A stretch of DNA of 45,266 nt, from the NCBI GenBank assembly GCA_016220035.1, contig JACRIO010000187.1, forward strand, positions 1-45,266. The letters run 5' to 3'. This DNA is from Planctomycetota bacterium (GTDB lineage: Bacteria > Planctomycetota > UBA1135 > GCA-002686595). A program made the translations under genes and the position numbers. Numbering within the stretch: the first letter of the stretch is position 1; the number at the start of each line of letters is the position of its first letter. The notes beneath the pieces are model-generated. The model did not search any database and was not told the DNA's origin. It saw only the letters and a list, made by a program, of their open reading frames with translations. Positions 7,843 to 15,916 of this stretch are shown here, piece after piece.

Positions 7843-8709
7843 ATGACGAACGAGCTGGACGTCCGCGCGCTCGCGCGCCGCGTGATTGGGCGCGTGCTGG
7901 CCGAACGCGGCCGCGCGGAGCTCGCGACCACGGAACCCCGTGTCGCGGGCGTCTCGCGTCCGACCGGCGTCCACGTCGTCGTCGAGCCCGGCGGAGTTCC
8001 CGCGCGTCCCGCTCCGTCACAGCCGAGCGCGCCCAGGAATTCGGGCTCGGGGCTCGTCACCGCCGACGATCTGCGCTCGACGCCCGACGGAGGGCATTTC
8101 GCGGTGTCGCGCGGGACGATCGTGACCGAGCTCGCGCGCGAGGAGGCTTGGCGTCGGCGCATCGCGCTGACCGACGGATCCGAGACCCCCGAAGCCGCGC
8201 GGCGGAGCGACGCACGCTTGCGCATCGCCGTGGGTGCCGATCACGGCGGCTTCGAGCTCAAACAGGAACTCGCCGAGTGGCTGCGTGAAGCCGGGCACGT
8301 GCTCCTCGACCACGGGACCTTCGATGCGAACACGGTGGACTATCCCGACTTCGCGCGCGCCGTGGCCGAAGCGGTGGCCGACGGCCGCGCCGACGTCGGC
8401 CTCTGCGTCGATGGAGCGGGCATCGGCTCGGCCATGGCCGCGAACAAGGTGCCCGGCGTGCGCGCCGCGAACGGCTTCGACGTCGCGAGCGCGAAGAACG
8501 CGCGTGAACACAACTTCGCGAACGTGCTCACGCTCGGCGGGAAGCGTCTCACCCGGCAGGCAGCGCGCGAGATCGTCGAGGCGTTCCTGACGACCCCCTG
8601 GGGCGAAGAACGGCATGCACGGCGCATCGACAAGATCGATGCGATCGAGCGGCAGTACTCGAAAGCTCCCGCGGCACACCGTCCCAACGACCGAGGAAGA
8701 ACCCGATGA
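7843..8709 (+). CDS. rpiB: RpiB/LacAB-family sugar-phosphate isomerase with N-terminal extension
   Basis: The protein has 288 residues from the ATG at 7843; a GTG at 7822 would add seven residues. The isomerase fold occupies about residues 128-275: 'RIAVGADHGGFELKQELAEW' (Asp133-His134), 'DYPDFARAVAEAVADGRADV', 'GAGIGSAMAANKVPGVRAA' and 'AREHNFANVLTLGGKRL'. RpiB interconverts ribose 5-phosphate and ribulose 5-phosphate. The catalytic Cys of the usual CGTGIG motif aligns with Asp190 (DGAGIG); a Cys is present two residues earlier. About 125 residues precede the fold, beginning with an amphipathic helix ('MTNELDVRALARRVIGRVLA') and a Pro/Ala-rich linker. Such helices resemble encapsulation peptides of bacterial-microcompartment enzymes. 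The stop overlaps the next ATG (ATGA). Pairing with an aldolase of the DERA family matches sugar-phosphate-utilizing microcompartment loci, though no shell gene is visible. Confidence 0.8.
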   Translation: MTNELDVRALARRVIGRVLAERGRAELATTEPRVAGVSRPTGVHVVVEPGGVPARPAPSQPSAPRNSGSGLVTADDLRSTPDGGHFAVSRGTIVTELAREEAWRRRIALTDGSETPEAARRSDARLRIAVGADHGGFELKQELAEWLREAGHVLLDHGTFDANTVDYPDFARAVAEAVADGRADVGLCVDGAGIGSAMAANKVPGVRAANGFDVASAKNAREHNFANVLTLGGKRLTRQAAREIVEAFLTTPWGEERHARRIDKIDAIERQYSKAPAAHRPNDRGRTR

Positions 8710-9005
8710 GCGAGCAGATCGATCCGGCGCGGCTCGAGGAGCTCCTGGCGGAGATCGCGCGGCAGATCCTCGACCACGGGCTCACCTCCATCGGCGGGTT
8801 CGGCCAGTGGGGCTGCACCTCCGTGTGCATCGACCTCAGTCCGGAGCACGTCGGGGAGGTGCTCTCGGCCGGCGCGTGCCGCATCGGCGTGGCGGCTCCC
8901 GATCCGAGCCGCGTCGGAACGCTGTCGAAGCACATCGATCACACGCTCCTCAAGCCCGAAGCGACGCGCGCGGAGGTCGACAAGCTCTGCGACGAGGCCC
9001 GCTAG
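8706..9005 (+). CDS. deoC: Deoxyribose-phosphate aldolase, N-terminal fragment before an in-frame amber codon
   Basis: This frame encodes 99 residues and then meets TAG at 9003-9005. The first 75 residues are an extension not found in ordinary DeoC: an amphipathic helix ('IDPARLEELLAEIARQILDH') and a Gly/Cys-containing linker ('GGFGQWGCTSVCIDL'). Then comes the true DeoC start, 'KHIDHTLLKPEATRAEVDKL', which is barrel strand 1. The same frame continues after the TAG with '[12 protein letters not shown]', the conserved next strand of DeoC, so these are two halves of one gene. Alone this piece lacks every catalytic residue and could not fold as an aldolase. It starts inside the rpiB stop (ATGA). 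The amber codon is either a point mutation or read error (for example AAG or CAG to TAG), or is read through. Confidence 0.8.
   Translation: MSEQIDPARLEELLAEIARQILDHGLTSIGGFGQWGCTSVCIDLSPEHVGEVLSAGACRIGVAAPDPSRVGTLSKHIDHTLLKPEATRAEVDKLCDEAR
9003..9005 (+). other. In-frame amber codon interrupting deoC
   Basis: TAG stands at codon 100 of a 292-codon frame running 8706-9584. The reading frame and the family pattern are unbroken on both sides (CDEAR / HGFASVCVN), so a single-base substitution explains it. TAG is used as a normal stop at 28086-28088, which argues against reassignment of the codon in this genome. Confidence 0.85.
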
Positions 9006-9026
9006 CACGGGTTCGCGTCGGTCTGC

Positions 9027-9584
9027 GTGAACGGAACGTGGGTCCGGCGCTGCCGCGAGATCCTGCAGGGGAGCGACGTGCTCGTCTGCGCGGTCGTGGG
9101 TTTCCCGCTCGGCGCGATGGTCCCCGAAGCGAAGTCCTTCGAGGCCCGACGCGCCATCGAAGACGGAGCTTCCGAGATCGACATGGTCATGAACGTCGGC
9201 GCCCTGAAATCCGGCGACCACGAGTACGTCCGGCGCGACATCGAGGCCGTCGCCCAGACGTGCCACGCGCTCGGGGCGCGGCTCAAGGTGATCCTCGAGA
9301 CGGCCCTCCTCACCGATCCCGAGAAGGAGGCCGCGTGCCAGCTCGCCAAGGCCGCGGGCGCCGACTACGTGAAGACGTCGACCGGGTTCAGCAAGGGCGG
9401 CGCGACGGCGGCCGACGTCGCGCTCATGCGGCGGGTCGTGGGGCCCGCGATGGGGGTCAAGGCGTCCGGGGGCGTGCGCGACCTCGATGGCGCGCGCACG
9501 ATGATCGCGGCCGGAGCGACGCGCCTCGGCGCCTCGGCCTCCGTCCAGATCGTCCAGGGCGGCAAGGGCGGCAGCGGCTACTGA
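9027..9584 (+). CDS. deoC: Deoxyribose-phosphate aldolase, catalytic C-terminal part
   Basis: In frame with the upstream fragment, this part (185 residues if translated from the GTG at 9027) has all the aldolase chemistry. Numbered on the joined 292-residue protein, these are Asp159 in '[15 protein letters not shown]', the Schiff-base Lys223 in '[14 protein letters not shown]', and Lys252 in 'VKASGGVRD'. It ends with '[17 protein letters not shown]', the phosphate-binding end of the barrel. DeoC cleaves 2-deoxyribose 5-phosphate to acetaldehyde and glyceraldehyde 3-phosphate. With barrel strand 1 on the other side of the stop, this piece is unlikely to work alone. No ribosome-binding site is obvious before the GTG, so it would be made mainly by readthrough or not at all. 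Confidence 0.8.
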   Translation: MNGTWVRRCREILQGSDVLVCAVVGFPLGAMVPEAKSFEARRAIEDGASEIDMVMNVGALKSGDHEYVRRDIEAVAQTCHALGARLKVILETALLTDPEKEAACQLAKAAGADYVKTSTGFSKGGATAADVALMRRVVGPAMGVKASGGVRDLDGARTMIAAGATRLGASASVQIVQGGKGGSGY

Positions 9585-9585
9585 A

Positions 9586-9607
9586 TCGACCCGCGGAAGT
9601 GGGTCGA
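9586..9607. terminator. Hairpin between convergent genes
   Basis: TCGACCC (9586-9592) pairs with GGGTCGA (9601-9607) around an eight-base loop, directly after the deoC stop. There is no T-run, so it would be an atypical intrinsic terminator. Confidence 0.45.
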
Positions 9608-9644
9608 GCCCGTTGATGATTCGCTTCGCGCGGATCCAGAAGGG

Positions 9645-10178
9645 TCAGGCGCGCCGGGCGTCGGGGAGGGCCGACCCGCCTTCGAGCTCCGGCAGCGGCG
9701 TCTCGTTCGTCAGGAGCTGCGACGCGATCAGGAATTCGTCGCGGTCGTCGGCAGCGCTCACGAAGCGGACCTGCTCGACCAGACGCTCCTCTTTTTGAGC
9801 CGCGACCTGGCACATGCGGAGCAGGTCGAGCACTCGGTCCTCGAGGCGCCGTCCAGCCGGGAACTGCAGGACGAACTCCGTCTCGCCGGGCTGGATCGAG
9901 CGCGGGTCGATGGCGGGCGCATCACAGGGCCCGACGATCCGGATGCGGGCGGGTCCCTCGAGGGTCCCGAGGCGGCTGCGGGCGCGGAGGCCGAACAGGC
10001 GGATCCCGTCGTGCGTCCGGATCCGGAATTCGTCGACTTCGAGGGTCCCCGTCGAAAGCTCTGGACGCGGAATCAAGAGGAGGGAAGGTCTGGCCAACCG
10101 CAGGACTTGCAAGCGGTTACGCCAGTAGCTTCGCTCGAAGAGCAGCGGATGCAGGCTGCGCGAACGAGGTCCAGGCAT
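9645..10178 (-). CDS. Hypothetical protein
   Basis: From the ATG at 10178 this gene encodes 177 residues. The frame is open upstream to 10523, but that part is Arg/Ser/Pro-rich and unlike the rest. I do not recognise the family. Visible features are a basic N-terminal segment ('SYWRNRLQVLRLARPSLLL'), a strand-rich middle ('LEVDEFRIRTHDGIRLFGL'), a Pro/Gly-containing stretch ('IRIVGPCDAPAIDPRSIQPG'), and an acidic helical C-terminus ('LLRMCQVAAQKEERLVEQV'). The 'DGIRLFG' strand recalls the opening of some alpha/beta-hydrolase folds, but no nucleophile motif follows. No signal peptide or membrane helix is convincing. It is convergent with deoC and divergent from the amidohydrolase run. Confidence 0.55.
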   Translation of the reverse strand: MPGPRSRSLHPLLFERSYWRNRLQVLRLARPSLLLIPRPELSTGTLEVDEFRIRTHDGIRLFGLRARSRLGTLEGPARIRIVGPCDAPAIDPRSIQPGETEFVLQFPAGRRLEDRVLDLLRMCQVAAQKEERLVEQVRFVSAADDRDEFLIASQLLTNETPLPELEGGSALPDARRA

Positions 10179-10505
10179 GAGGGCGCTCAGCCATGAAGTC
10201 GCGGGAGAACGAACGTGAGCCTTGGTGGAAGTCGCAAAGGAGCTGGGACGACGTTGACCTGAACACACCTCCCGGCCCTCGCCCTGCGCGCGCGGACGGA
10301 CTGCGAACCCGGCTGGGTAATCCGACCGTAAGTGTGCCTCCGCTATGGATTTCCGGAGGATGCCGCTGGCGCGTATCGCGGCCTCGTGCATAGGATGCCG
10401 CTCCTTCGTGGACCGGAGAGAAGGCCGGTTCCGGAGTCTTGCCCTCGTTCGCCTGGAAAAAGGTGCCGGGTGAGAACGTCCCAGTGTTTTCGGAGGAGTT
10501 CGAGG
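10179..10505. other. Divergent intergenic region upstream of the amidohydrolase run
   Basis: These 327 bases separate a minus-strand hypothetical gene from the first amidohydrolase and should hold the promoter of the 15-kb run. A TTGACC at 10254-10259 has no good -10 box at 17 bases. TAGGAT at 10391-10396 has no good -35 box. A ribosome-binding-like GGAGGAG lies at 10493-10499. An imperfect repeat (CCGGA...TCCGG) lies around 10410-10433. I cannot name a definite promoter. Confidence 0.3.
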
Positions 10506-11966
10506 ATGCGATCCCCCCTGCATCGGATGGCCCTGCTTTCAGCCTGGGTCTTCGCGCCATCCATGGCCCTCGCCAACCCGACCCCGAGGATCGGGGAAGA
10601 GAGCGGCAAGGGCTCCGAGGCGCTGTTCGTCCGGGCCCAGAAGGTGCTCGTTCGTCCGGGTGTCGTCCTCGAGGACTCGGCCGTCCTGGTGACGAACGGG
10701 AAGATCACGGCGATCGGGAAGGACCTCGCGAAGCCCGAGGGCGCGCGGGAGCTCACCGCCAAGGTCCTCTGCGCCGGCTTCATCGATGCCTGGGGTGCGC
10801 TCGGCCTCGGTGTCGACAGTCTGCGCGACGGCGGCACGGGAGCGGCGACCCGCGCGGCCGATGGGGTCGACGCGTATTCCGACGAACACCTGCGTCGGGA
10901 GACGCTCCGCGCCGGCGTCACGAGCGTGCGCGTCCAGAGTGGAACGACCTCGCGGGTGAGCGGGATCGGTGCGCTCGTGCGCGTCGCTCCGGGCCTCTCC
11001 GTCGAGCGTTCGATCGTGCTGCCCGAGGCGGCGCTGGCCATGAGCATCGGGCTCTCCGCGAACGCATCGAATCAGGGGCCGACCTTCGAGGTCGTCGACG
11101 GACAGGTCGTCCAGCGCGCGAGCTCGATGCGCGGCATGGATCCGTTCGATCGGCTGGCCGACGTCGATCGCGTGACCGCGGCCATCGAGAGCGGTCGCAG
11201 CTACCTCGTCTCGAAGAACGAGTACAAGCACGAGCTCGAGGACTGGCAGAAGAAGATCGCCGAGAAGGAGACCGAGCTCGACAAGGAGTTCAAGAAGGCC
11301 AAGAAGGACCGCGAGAAGGAAGAGAAGGACGCCAAGGAGAAGGGCAAGAAGTTCGAGGAGAAGAAGTACAAGGAAGACAAGAAGCCCACGGCGCCGCGGT
11401 TCGACGACGATTCCGAAACGCTCGCTCGCGTGGCCAATGGCGACCTCCCGCTCGTGGTGCTGGTGCATCGGCACGCGGAACTCCGCGGGCTCTTGAGTGG
11501 GACGGAGAAGCAAGACCGCCTGCGGCTCGTCCTCGAAGGCGCGAGCGAAGCGCTCGCTTTCGCGGAGCAGCTCTCCGCGCGCAACGTGCCCGTGATCCTG
11601 GCGCCGGCCTTGAACGGCAAGGGCGCCGCGGACGAGCTCGAGGGTTCCGACCTGGAGCTCCCGGCCCGGCTGCAGCGCGCCGGCGTTTCGGTGCTGTTCG
11701 GCTCCGGCGGACAGGATCCGGCGGCGAGCCGCGACCTGCCGCTCCTCGTCCAGATGTCGATCGGCCACGGGTTCGAGCGCGAAGCTGCTTTCGACGCGCT
11801 CACCCTCGGCGCTGCGCGCGTGCTCGACGCGGCCGATCGGATCGGCAGCATCGAGCGCGGCAAGGACGCCGACCTGCTGCTCCTCGACGGCGATCCGCTG
11901 ACGAGCGAGGGCCGCGTGCGCTTCGTGATTTCCGCTGGCCGGCTCGTGCTGACTCCGGAGGGTTGA
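10506..11966 (+). CDS. Exported amidohydrolase-superfamily protein 1, metal site lost
   Basis: The 486-residue protein starts at the ATG at 10506, after GGAGGAG, with a signal peptide ('MRSPLHRMALLSAWVFAPSM' then 'ALA'). It has the HutI/COG1228 layout: N-terminal beta strands ('RAQKVLVRPGVVLEDSAVLV'), a barrel, and the C-terminal 'AADRIGSIERGKDADLLLLD'. The metal-binding HxH after strand 1 is replaced by Trp96-Gly-Ala98 ('FIDAWGALGLG'). The later positions also differ: 'LEGASEA' where a His is usual and 'LFGSGGQDP' where SDxP is usual; an isolated 'VHRHAELR' remains. A Lys/Glu-rich, coiled-coil-like segment (about residues 239-297) is inserted. Metal-dependent hydrolysis is therefore unlikely, and a structural or regulatory role beside the intact paralogues is an inference. 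The next gene starts one base after its stop. Confidence 0.85.
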   Translation: MRSPLHRMALLSAWVFAPSMALANPTPRIGEESGKGSEALFVRAQKVLVRPGVVLEDSAVLVTNGKITAIGKDLAKPEGARELTAKVLCAGFIDAWGALGLGVDSLRDGGTGAATRAADGVDAYSDEHLRRETLRAGVTSVRVQSGTTSRVSGIGALVRVAPGLSVERSIVLPEAALAMSIGLSANASNQGPTFEVVDGQVVQRASSMRGMDPFDRLADVDRVTAAIESGRSYLVSKNEYKHELEDWQKKIAEKETELDKEFKKAKKDREKEEKDAKEKGKKFEEKKYKEDKKPTAPRFDDDSETLARVANGDLPLVVLVHRHAELRGLLSGTEKQDRLRLVLEGASEALAFAEQLSARNVPVILAPALNGKGAADELEGSDLELPARLQRAGVSVLFGSGGQDPAASRDLPLLVQMSIGHGFEREAAFDALTLGAARVLDAADRIGSIERGKDADLLLLDGDPLTSEGRVRFVISAGRLVLTPEG

Positions 11967-11967
11967 G

Positions 11968-13056
11968 ATGAGTTCGTTCGCGCTGTTCCTGTCGCTCCTC
12001 CCCGGAGTCGCCGATCGTCCGCTCGCCATCCGGGCCGAGCACGTCCTGCTCGGCGACGGTCGCACGCTCGAACCGGGCGTCGTGGTGATCGAGGGCGGAA
12101 AACTCCAGCACGTGGGCGCCGAGAAGGACGTCGACGTGCCCGCCGGCGCCGGGCGCATCGACCACAAGGGTTGGCTGAGCGCGGGGCTGATCGGCCTGCA
12201 CGGCTACTCCACCGCGACGGGCGAGCTGCGCGACACGACGCGCACGACGCTGCCCGAGGCGCGCGTCGCATGGGCCTTCGACGCGCGGCATCCGGAATTG
12301 CGCGACCTCCTCGCCGAAGGCGTCACGAGCTTCGTCCTCACGCCCTCGCCGTCGAGCCTCTCGGGCGGGGCGAGCGCCTTCGTGAAGTGCGCGGGCGGGA
12401 AGATCGTCACGCGCGAGGCCCAGTTGTCACTCGGCTTCTCTGATCAGAACCTGTCGTTCAACCGCTTTCCGACGAGCCATGGTGGAGCGCTCGCGGAGCT
12501 CGAGCGCCTGTTCGCGAAGCCGACGGGGACGATCGAGAAGTGCGCGCAGGGCGAGCTTTCCGCGCTCTTCGAGGTCGAAACACCGAGCGACGTCCACCGC
12601 GCGATCGATTTCGCGAAGCGGCACAAGCTCGTCGGCGCGCTCTCGGGCGCGGACTGGACGGGTGAAGTCGCGAAGGACGTCAAGGCGTCGGGACTTTCCG
12701 TCGTCGCGTCGACCCTACGCGTCGGCGAGGACCGGCGGACGCTGCGCGCGATGGTCGCGCTCGGCGCGGCGGACGTGCCCTTCGGATTCGGTCTCGACGC
12801 GCCGTTCAGCCACCCCGCGACGCTGCGGCTGTCGGCCGCGTTGTGCATTCGCGAAGGTCTCGCGCGCGACAAGGCCTGGCGCGGTCTCACCGCGGAGTCC
12901 GCGCGCATCGCGGGTGTCGAGAAGCGCGTGGGCAACCTCGCCGAAGGGCTCGACGCCGACCTCGTGCTCTGGAGCGGTGACCCGTTGGAGCTTTCGAGCT
13001 CGGTCGTCGCGGTCTACGTCGATGGCGAGCGTGCGTTCGCCGCGGAGGAACGATGA
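11968..13056 (+). CDS. Exported amidohydrolase-superfamily protein 2, metal site lost
   Basis: This 362-residue member is the shortest of the run. It opens with a short hydrophobic leader ('MSSFALFLSLLPGVA'), which could be a signal peptide. The N-terminal strands 'LAIRAEHVLLGDGRTLEPGV' and the C-terminal 'VEKRVGNLAEGLDADLVLWS' are typical of the family. At the HxH position it has His78-Gly-Tyr80 ('LIGLHGYSTATG'), so one of the two His is missing. The strand-5 His position reads 'FEVETPSDVHRA' and the strand-6 position 'VGALSGADWTG'. Only an Asp in 'FGLDAPFSHP' matches the usual SDxP motif. It has no Lys/Glu-rich insert, unlike most other degenerate members. It starts one base after the previous stop, and its own stop overlaps the next ATG. 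Confidence 0.82.
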   Translation: MSSFALFLSLLPGVADRPLAIRAEHVLLGDGRTLEPGVVVIEGGKLQHVGAEKDVDVPAGAGRIDHKGWLSAGLIGLHGYSTATGELRDTTRTTLPEARVAWAFDARHPELRDLLAEGVTSFVLTPSPSSLSGGASAFVKCAGGKIVTREAQLSLGFSDQNLSFNRFPTSHGGALAELERLFAKPTGTIEKCAQGELSALFEVETPSDVHRAIDFAKRHKLVGALSGADWTGEVAKDVKASGLSVVASTLRVGEDRRTLRAMVALGAADVPFGFGLDAPFSHPATLRLSAALCIREGLARDKAWRGLTAESARIAGVEKRVGNLAEGLDADLVLWSGDPLELSSSVVAVYVDGERAFAAEER

Positions 13057-14303
13057 AGCTCACCTGGATGCTCGGCGGTCTCGCATGCGTCGCTTCGAAC
13101 GCGCACGCGCTCCTACGTCCCGCGGCCGACGACAAGGACGAACGCAAGGCGTGGACGGTGCGCGCGACGAAGATCTACACGTCGACCGGCCGCACCATCG
13201 ACAAGGGCGTGGTCATCGTCAACAACGGGAAGATCAGCGCGGTCACGCCCGGCAGCGACGAGGGCGACGCCTCCACCGAGCTGCGCGTGTACGCGGTGAC
13301 GGCGGGGCTCATCGACGCGAGCGCGCGCATCGGCGTCTCGATGGACGCCGTCGAGCAGTCGCGCGAGGTGGCTCCCGAGGTGCGCGTCGCGAGCGCCGTC
13401 GACCTCTTCTCGCCCGCGTGGGAGCGCCAGGTCGAGTGCGGCGTCACGACCGTGCTCGTGAACCCGCCGGACCGAGACGTGATCGGCGGCCTCGGCGTCG
13501 TGCTCAAGACCGCGGGCGACAACGCGATCGCGAAGCGCACGTTGAAGCCAGACGCCGTGCTGCGCGGCGCGATGGGCAGCGACCCGAGCCAGGGCAACCA
13601 CCCCGCGTTCGGCCGACCGACCGACTTCTACTCGCGCCGTCCGACGACGCGCATGGGTGTCGAATGGGAATGGCGCAAGGCGTTCTTCGACACCGCGCAG
13701 AGCAAGCAGGACGCGTCGAAGAAGTTCCCGGGCGTCGAGCGCCTCGAGGAAGTGCTCGCGGGCAAGCTCACGCTCTCGATCCAGGCGTGGACGACGCAGG
13801 ACATCCGCACCGCCGTCTTCTTGAAGGAGGAGATCGAGCGCGAAGGCTTCGGCAAGCCGCGCCTCTTCATCGACGCCGCAGCGGAAGCGTGGAAGGAACC
13901 GCAACTCCTCGCCCGCTCGAAGACGCCGGTCGTCCTCCCGCCGTTCCCGGTCGGCGGGCGAACGGACGACGGAGCATTCATGGCCTGGAACGTCGCGCAG
14001 CTCCTGCAGGAGCAGGGCATCGTCGTCGCGCTCAGCGCGCACGGCAATTCCGAGCTCGACGGACGCCTCGCGATGCAGGCGGGCTACGCGATGCGCGGAG
14101 GCCTGAGCTTCGACGAGGCACTCGCCGCCGTGACGATCAACCCCGCGCGGCTCCTCGGCGTCGAGGACCGCGTCGGCTCGCTCGAAGTCGGCAAGGACGC
14201 CGACCTCGTGCTCTGGAACGGTGAGCCGTTCGAGCCCACCGCGCGCGTCGTCGGCGTGATCGTCGACGGCGTGTTGCGCGTCGACCCGCGGCCCAAGCAG
14301 TGA
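13053..14303 (+). CDS. Exported amidohydrolase-superfamily protein 3, metal site lost
   Basis: The protein has 416 residues with a signal peptide ('MKLTWMLGGLACVASNAHAL'). Family strands appear at 'VRATKIYTSTGRTIDKGVVI', and the end is 'LLGVEDRVGSLEVGKDADLV'. The HxH pair is Ser90-Ala-Arg92 in 'LIDASARIGVS'. Other ligand positions are also changed: 'SIQAWTTQDI' at strand 5, 'FIDAAAEAWK' at strand 6 and 'VALSAHGNSELDG' at strand 8. The block 'RRPTTRMGVEWEWRKAFFDT' in the middle resembles the substrate-loop region of imidazolonepropionase-like proteins. ATG and the preceding TGA overlap by four bases. After it comes a 101-base gap, the longest in the run, which could hold an internal promoter. 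Confidence 0.85.
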   Translation: MKLTWMLGGLACVASNAHALLRPAADDKDERKAWTVRATKIYTSTGRTIDKGVVIVNNGKISAVTPGSDEGDASTELRVYAVTAGLIDASARIGVSMDAVEQSREVAPEVRVASAVDLFSPAWERQVECGVTTVLVNPPDRDVIGGLGVVLKTAGDNAIAKRTLKPDAVLRGAMGSDPSQGNHPAFGRPTDFYSRRPTTRMGVEWEWRKAFFDTAQSKQDASKKFPGVERLEEVLAGKLTLSIQAWTTQDIRTAVFLKEEIEREGFGKPRLFIDAAAEAWKEPQLLARSKTPVVLPPFPVGGRTDDGAFMAWNVAQLLQEQGIVVALSAHGNSELDGRLAMQAGYAMRGGLSFDEALAAVTINPARLLGVEDRVGSLEVGKDADLVLWNGEPFEPTARVVGVIVDGVLRVDPRPKQ

Positions 14304-14404
14304 ACCGCGCACGCGTCGCCTCCAGCCACCTCGCGCAGCCCTGAACGCCGCGCACCCTCCACGAACACACGCAGCTTCGATCCCCGAGACACGCGGAATC
14401 CCCC

Positions 14405-15913
14405 ATGTCGCACCTCATCTCCCGCACGTTCGTCTCCACGGCCCTCTCCCTCGGCCTCCTCGCTCTCGCGCCCGACGCGCACGCCGGCAACGGCAAGATC
14501 GCGATCAAGGCCGGGCGCGTGATCACCATGGTCGGCCCCGACATCGTCAACGGCGTCATCACGATCGAGGACGGCCGCATCACCGGTGTGTCGGCCGACG
14601 CGAAGGCCGCGTGGGATGCCGAAGTGCTCGACCACCCCGAGCTCGTCGCGTTCCCCGGTTGGGTCGAAGCGCACTCGAACCGCGGCATGGACCGCCCGAA
14701 CGAGAACGTCCCGGTCGCGCCGTTCCTCGACGTGCGCGACTCGATCGATCCGATCAGCTTCTACTTCGAGGACTCGCTGCGCGCCGGCGTGCTCACGATC
14801 AACGTGCAGCAGGGCAACGCGTGCGTGATCGGCGGCCAGGGCATGGTCGTGAAGCCGTTCGGACTGACGATCGAGCAGATGCTCGTGAAGCAAGGCTCGG
14901 GCCTGAAGCTCGTCGCCGGCGCGCGCCCGGGTCGCTCGCGCGCGACGCAGGCGCAGGAGCTCCGCAAGGCCTTCCTCGACCTGCGCCAGTACCTCGACAA
15001 GCTCGTGCAGGACAAACAGGACGGCAAGGACTACGCGCGCCGCGAAGCGCTCTTCCAGGGCAAGGACCTCGAGAAGGAAGAGAACAAGAAGGGCCGCGCG
15101 TTCGAGGGCACCGCGAACTGGAAGGTGCCTGGACTCGAGGCGATCCCGCGCGGCGAGATCGACGATCAGAAGGAGCCCCTCTTGCGCCTCGTCGAGGGCA
15201 AGCTGCCCGCGTTCATGTACTGCGATTCGGGTTCCTCGGTGCAACTGGCGCTCGACGTCGCGCGCGCGAACGGGTTCCTCGCGAACACGGTACTCGTGCT
15301 CGAAGGCGACTCCTGGAAGGCCGCCGACGCGATCCTCGAAGCGGGCGTGCCCGTCGTGCTCTCGCCCAACCTGATGTACGTCGAGCGCGATCCGCTCACC
15401 GGCAAGGAGACCGAGACCTTCGTCCCGAAGGTCTTCAGCGAGAAGAAGATCCGGTTCGCGCTCCAGTCGCTGAACCCGAGCGCGCAGTCCTTGTGGTTCC
15501 AGGCGGCGCAGTGCGTCGCCAACGGCCTCGACCGCACCGCGGCGCTCGAAGCGGCGACGCGCACGCCCGCGGACATCCTCCGCCTCGGGAAGCGCGTCGG
15601 TTCGCTCGAGCAAGGCAAGGACGGCAACGTCGTGCTCCTCTCCGGTGATCCGCTCAGCGTGCGAAGCACGGTCCAGTACGTCGTGATCGGCGGCAACCTC
15701 GTCTACGACCGTTCGAAGGACGTGCGCATGAAGCACCTGATGAACGGCGTCGAGCCGAACAACACGGCGCCCGGCGGCGTGATGCTCGATGCGAGCGGCC
15801 ATCCCTGCAACGACGCGCCCACCGTCGACGAGAAGTCGAAGACGGACAAGGGCGAGAAACCGCCCGAGGAGAAGCCGCACGACGATCACAAGGACGAGCC
15901 CAAGAAGGACTGA
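14405..15913 (+). CDS. Exported amidohydrolase-superfamily protein 4, metal site lost
   Basis: The protein has 502 residues. A signal peptide ('SRTFVSTALSLGLLALAPDA' ending in 'HAG') leads into 'KIAIKAGRVITMVGPDIVNG'. The HxH is His90-Ser-Asn92 in 'VEAHSNRGMD', so the second His is missing. The strand-5 position is Cys in 'FMYCDSGSSVQLA', the strand-6 position is Gly in 'LVLEGDSWKAAD', and 'FALQSLNPSAQ' replaces the usual SDxP. The C-terminal family signature 'GKRVGSLEQGKDGNVVLLSG' is kept, with Asn in place of the usual Asp. The last 25 residues are Lys/Asp/Glu/Pro-rich ('TDKGEKPPEEKPHDDHKDEP'), a disordered tail. Only three bases separate it from the next start. Confidence 0.85.
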   Translation: MSHLISRTFVSTALSLGLLALAPDAHAGNGKIAIKAGRVITMVGPDIVNGVITIEDGRITGVSADAKAAWDAEVLDHPELVAFPGWVEAHSNRGMDRPNENVPVAPFLDVRDSIDPISFYFEDSLRAGVLTINVQQGNACVIGGQGMVVKPFGLTIEQMLVKQGSGLKLVAGARPGRSRATQAQELRKAFLDLRQYLDKLVQDKQDGKDYARREALFQGKDLEKEENKKGRAFEGTANWKVPGLEAIPRGEIDDQKEPLLRLVEGKLPAFMYCDSGSSVQLALDVARANGFLANTVLVLEGDSWKAADAILEAGVPVVLSPNLMYVERDPLTGKETETFVPKVFSEKKIRFALQSLNPSAQSLWFQAAQCVANGLDRTAALEAATRTPADILRLGKRVGSLEQGKDGNVVLLSGDPLSVRSTVQYVVIGGNLVYDRSKDVRMKHLMNGVEPNNTAPGGVMLDASGHPCNDAPTVDEKSKTDKGEKPPEEKPHDDHKDEPKKD

Positions 15914-15916
15914 GCG

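Noticed and set aside
9003-9005. Pyrrolysine or other recoding at the deoC amber codon
   Set aside because: No recoding element is visible, TAG is a normal stop at 28086-28088, and DeoC needs no special residue there. A point change is simpler.
7822-9584. A complete microcompartment operon
   Set aside because: No shell protein, aldehyde dehydrogenase or phosphotransacylase gene is present in the window; only the enzyme pair supports the idea.
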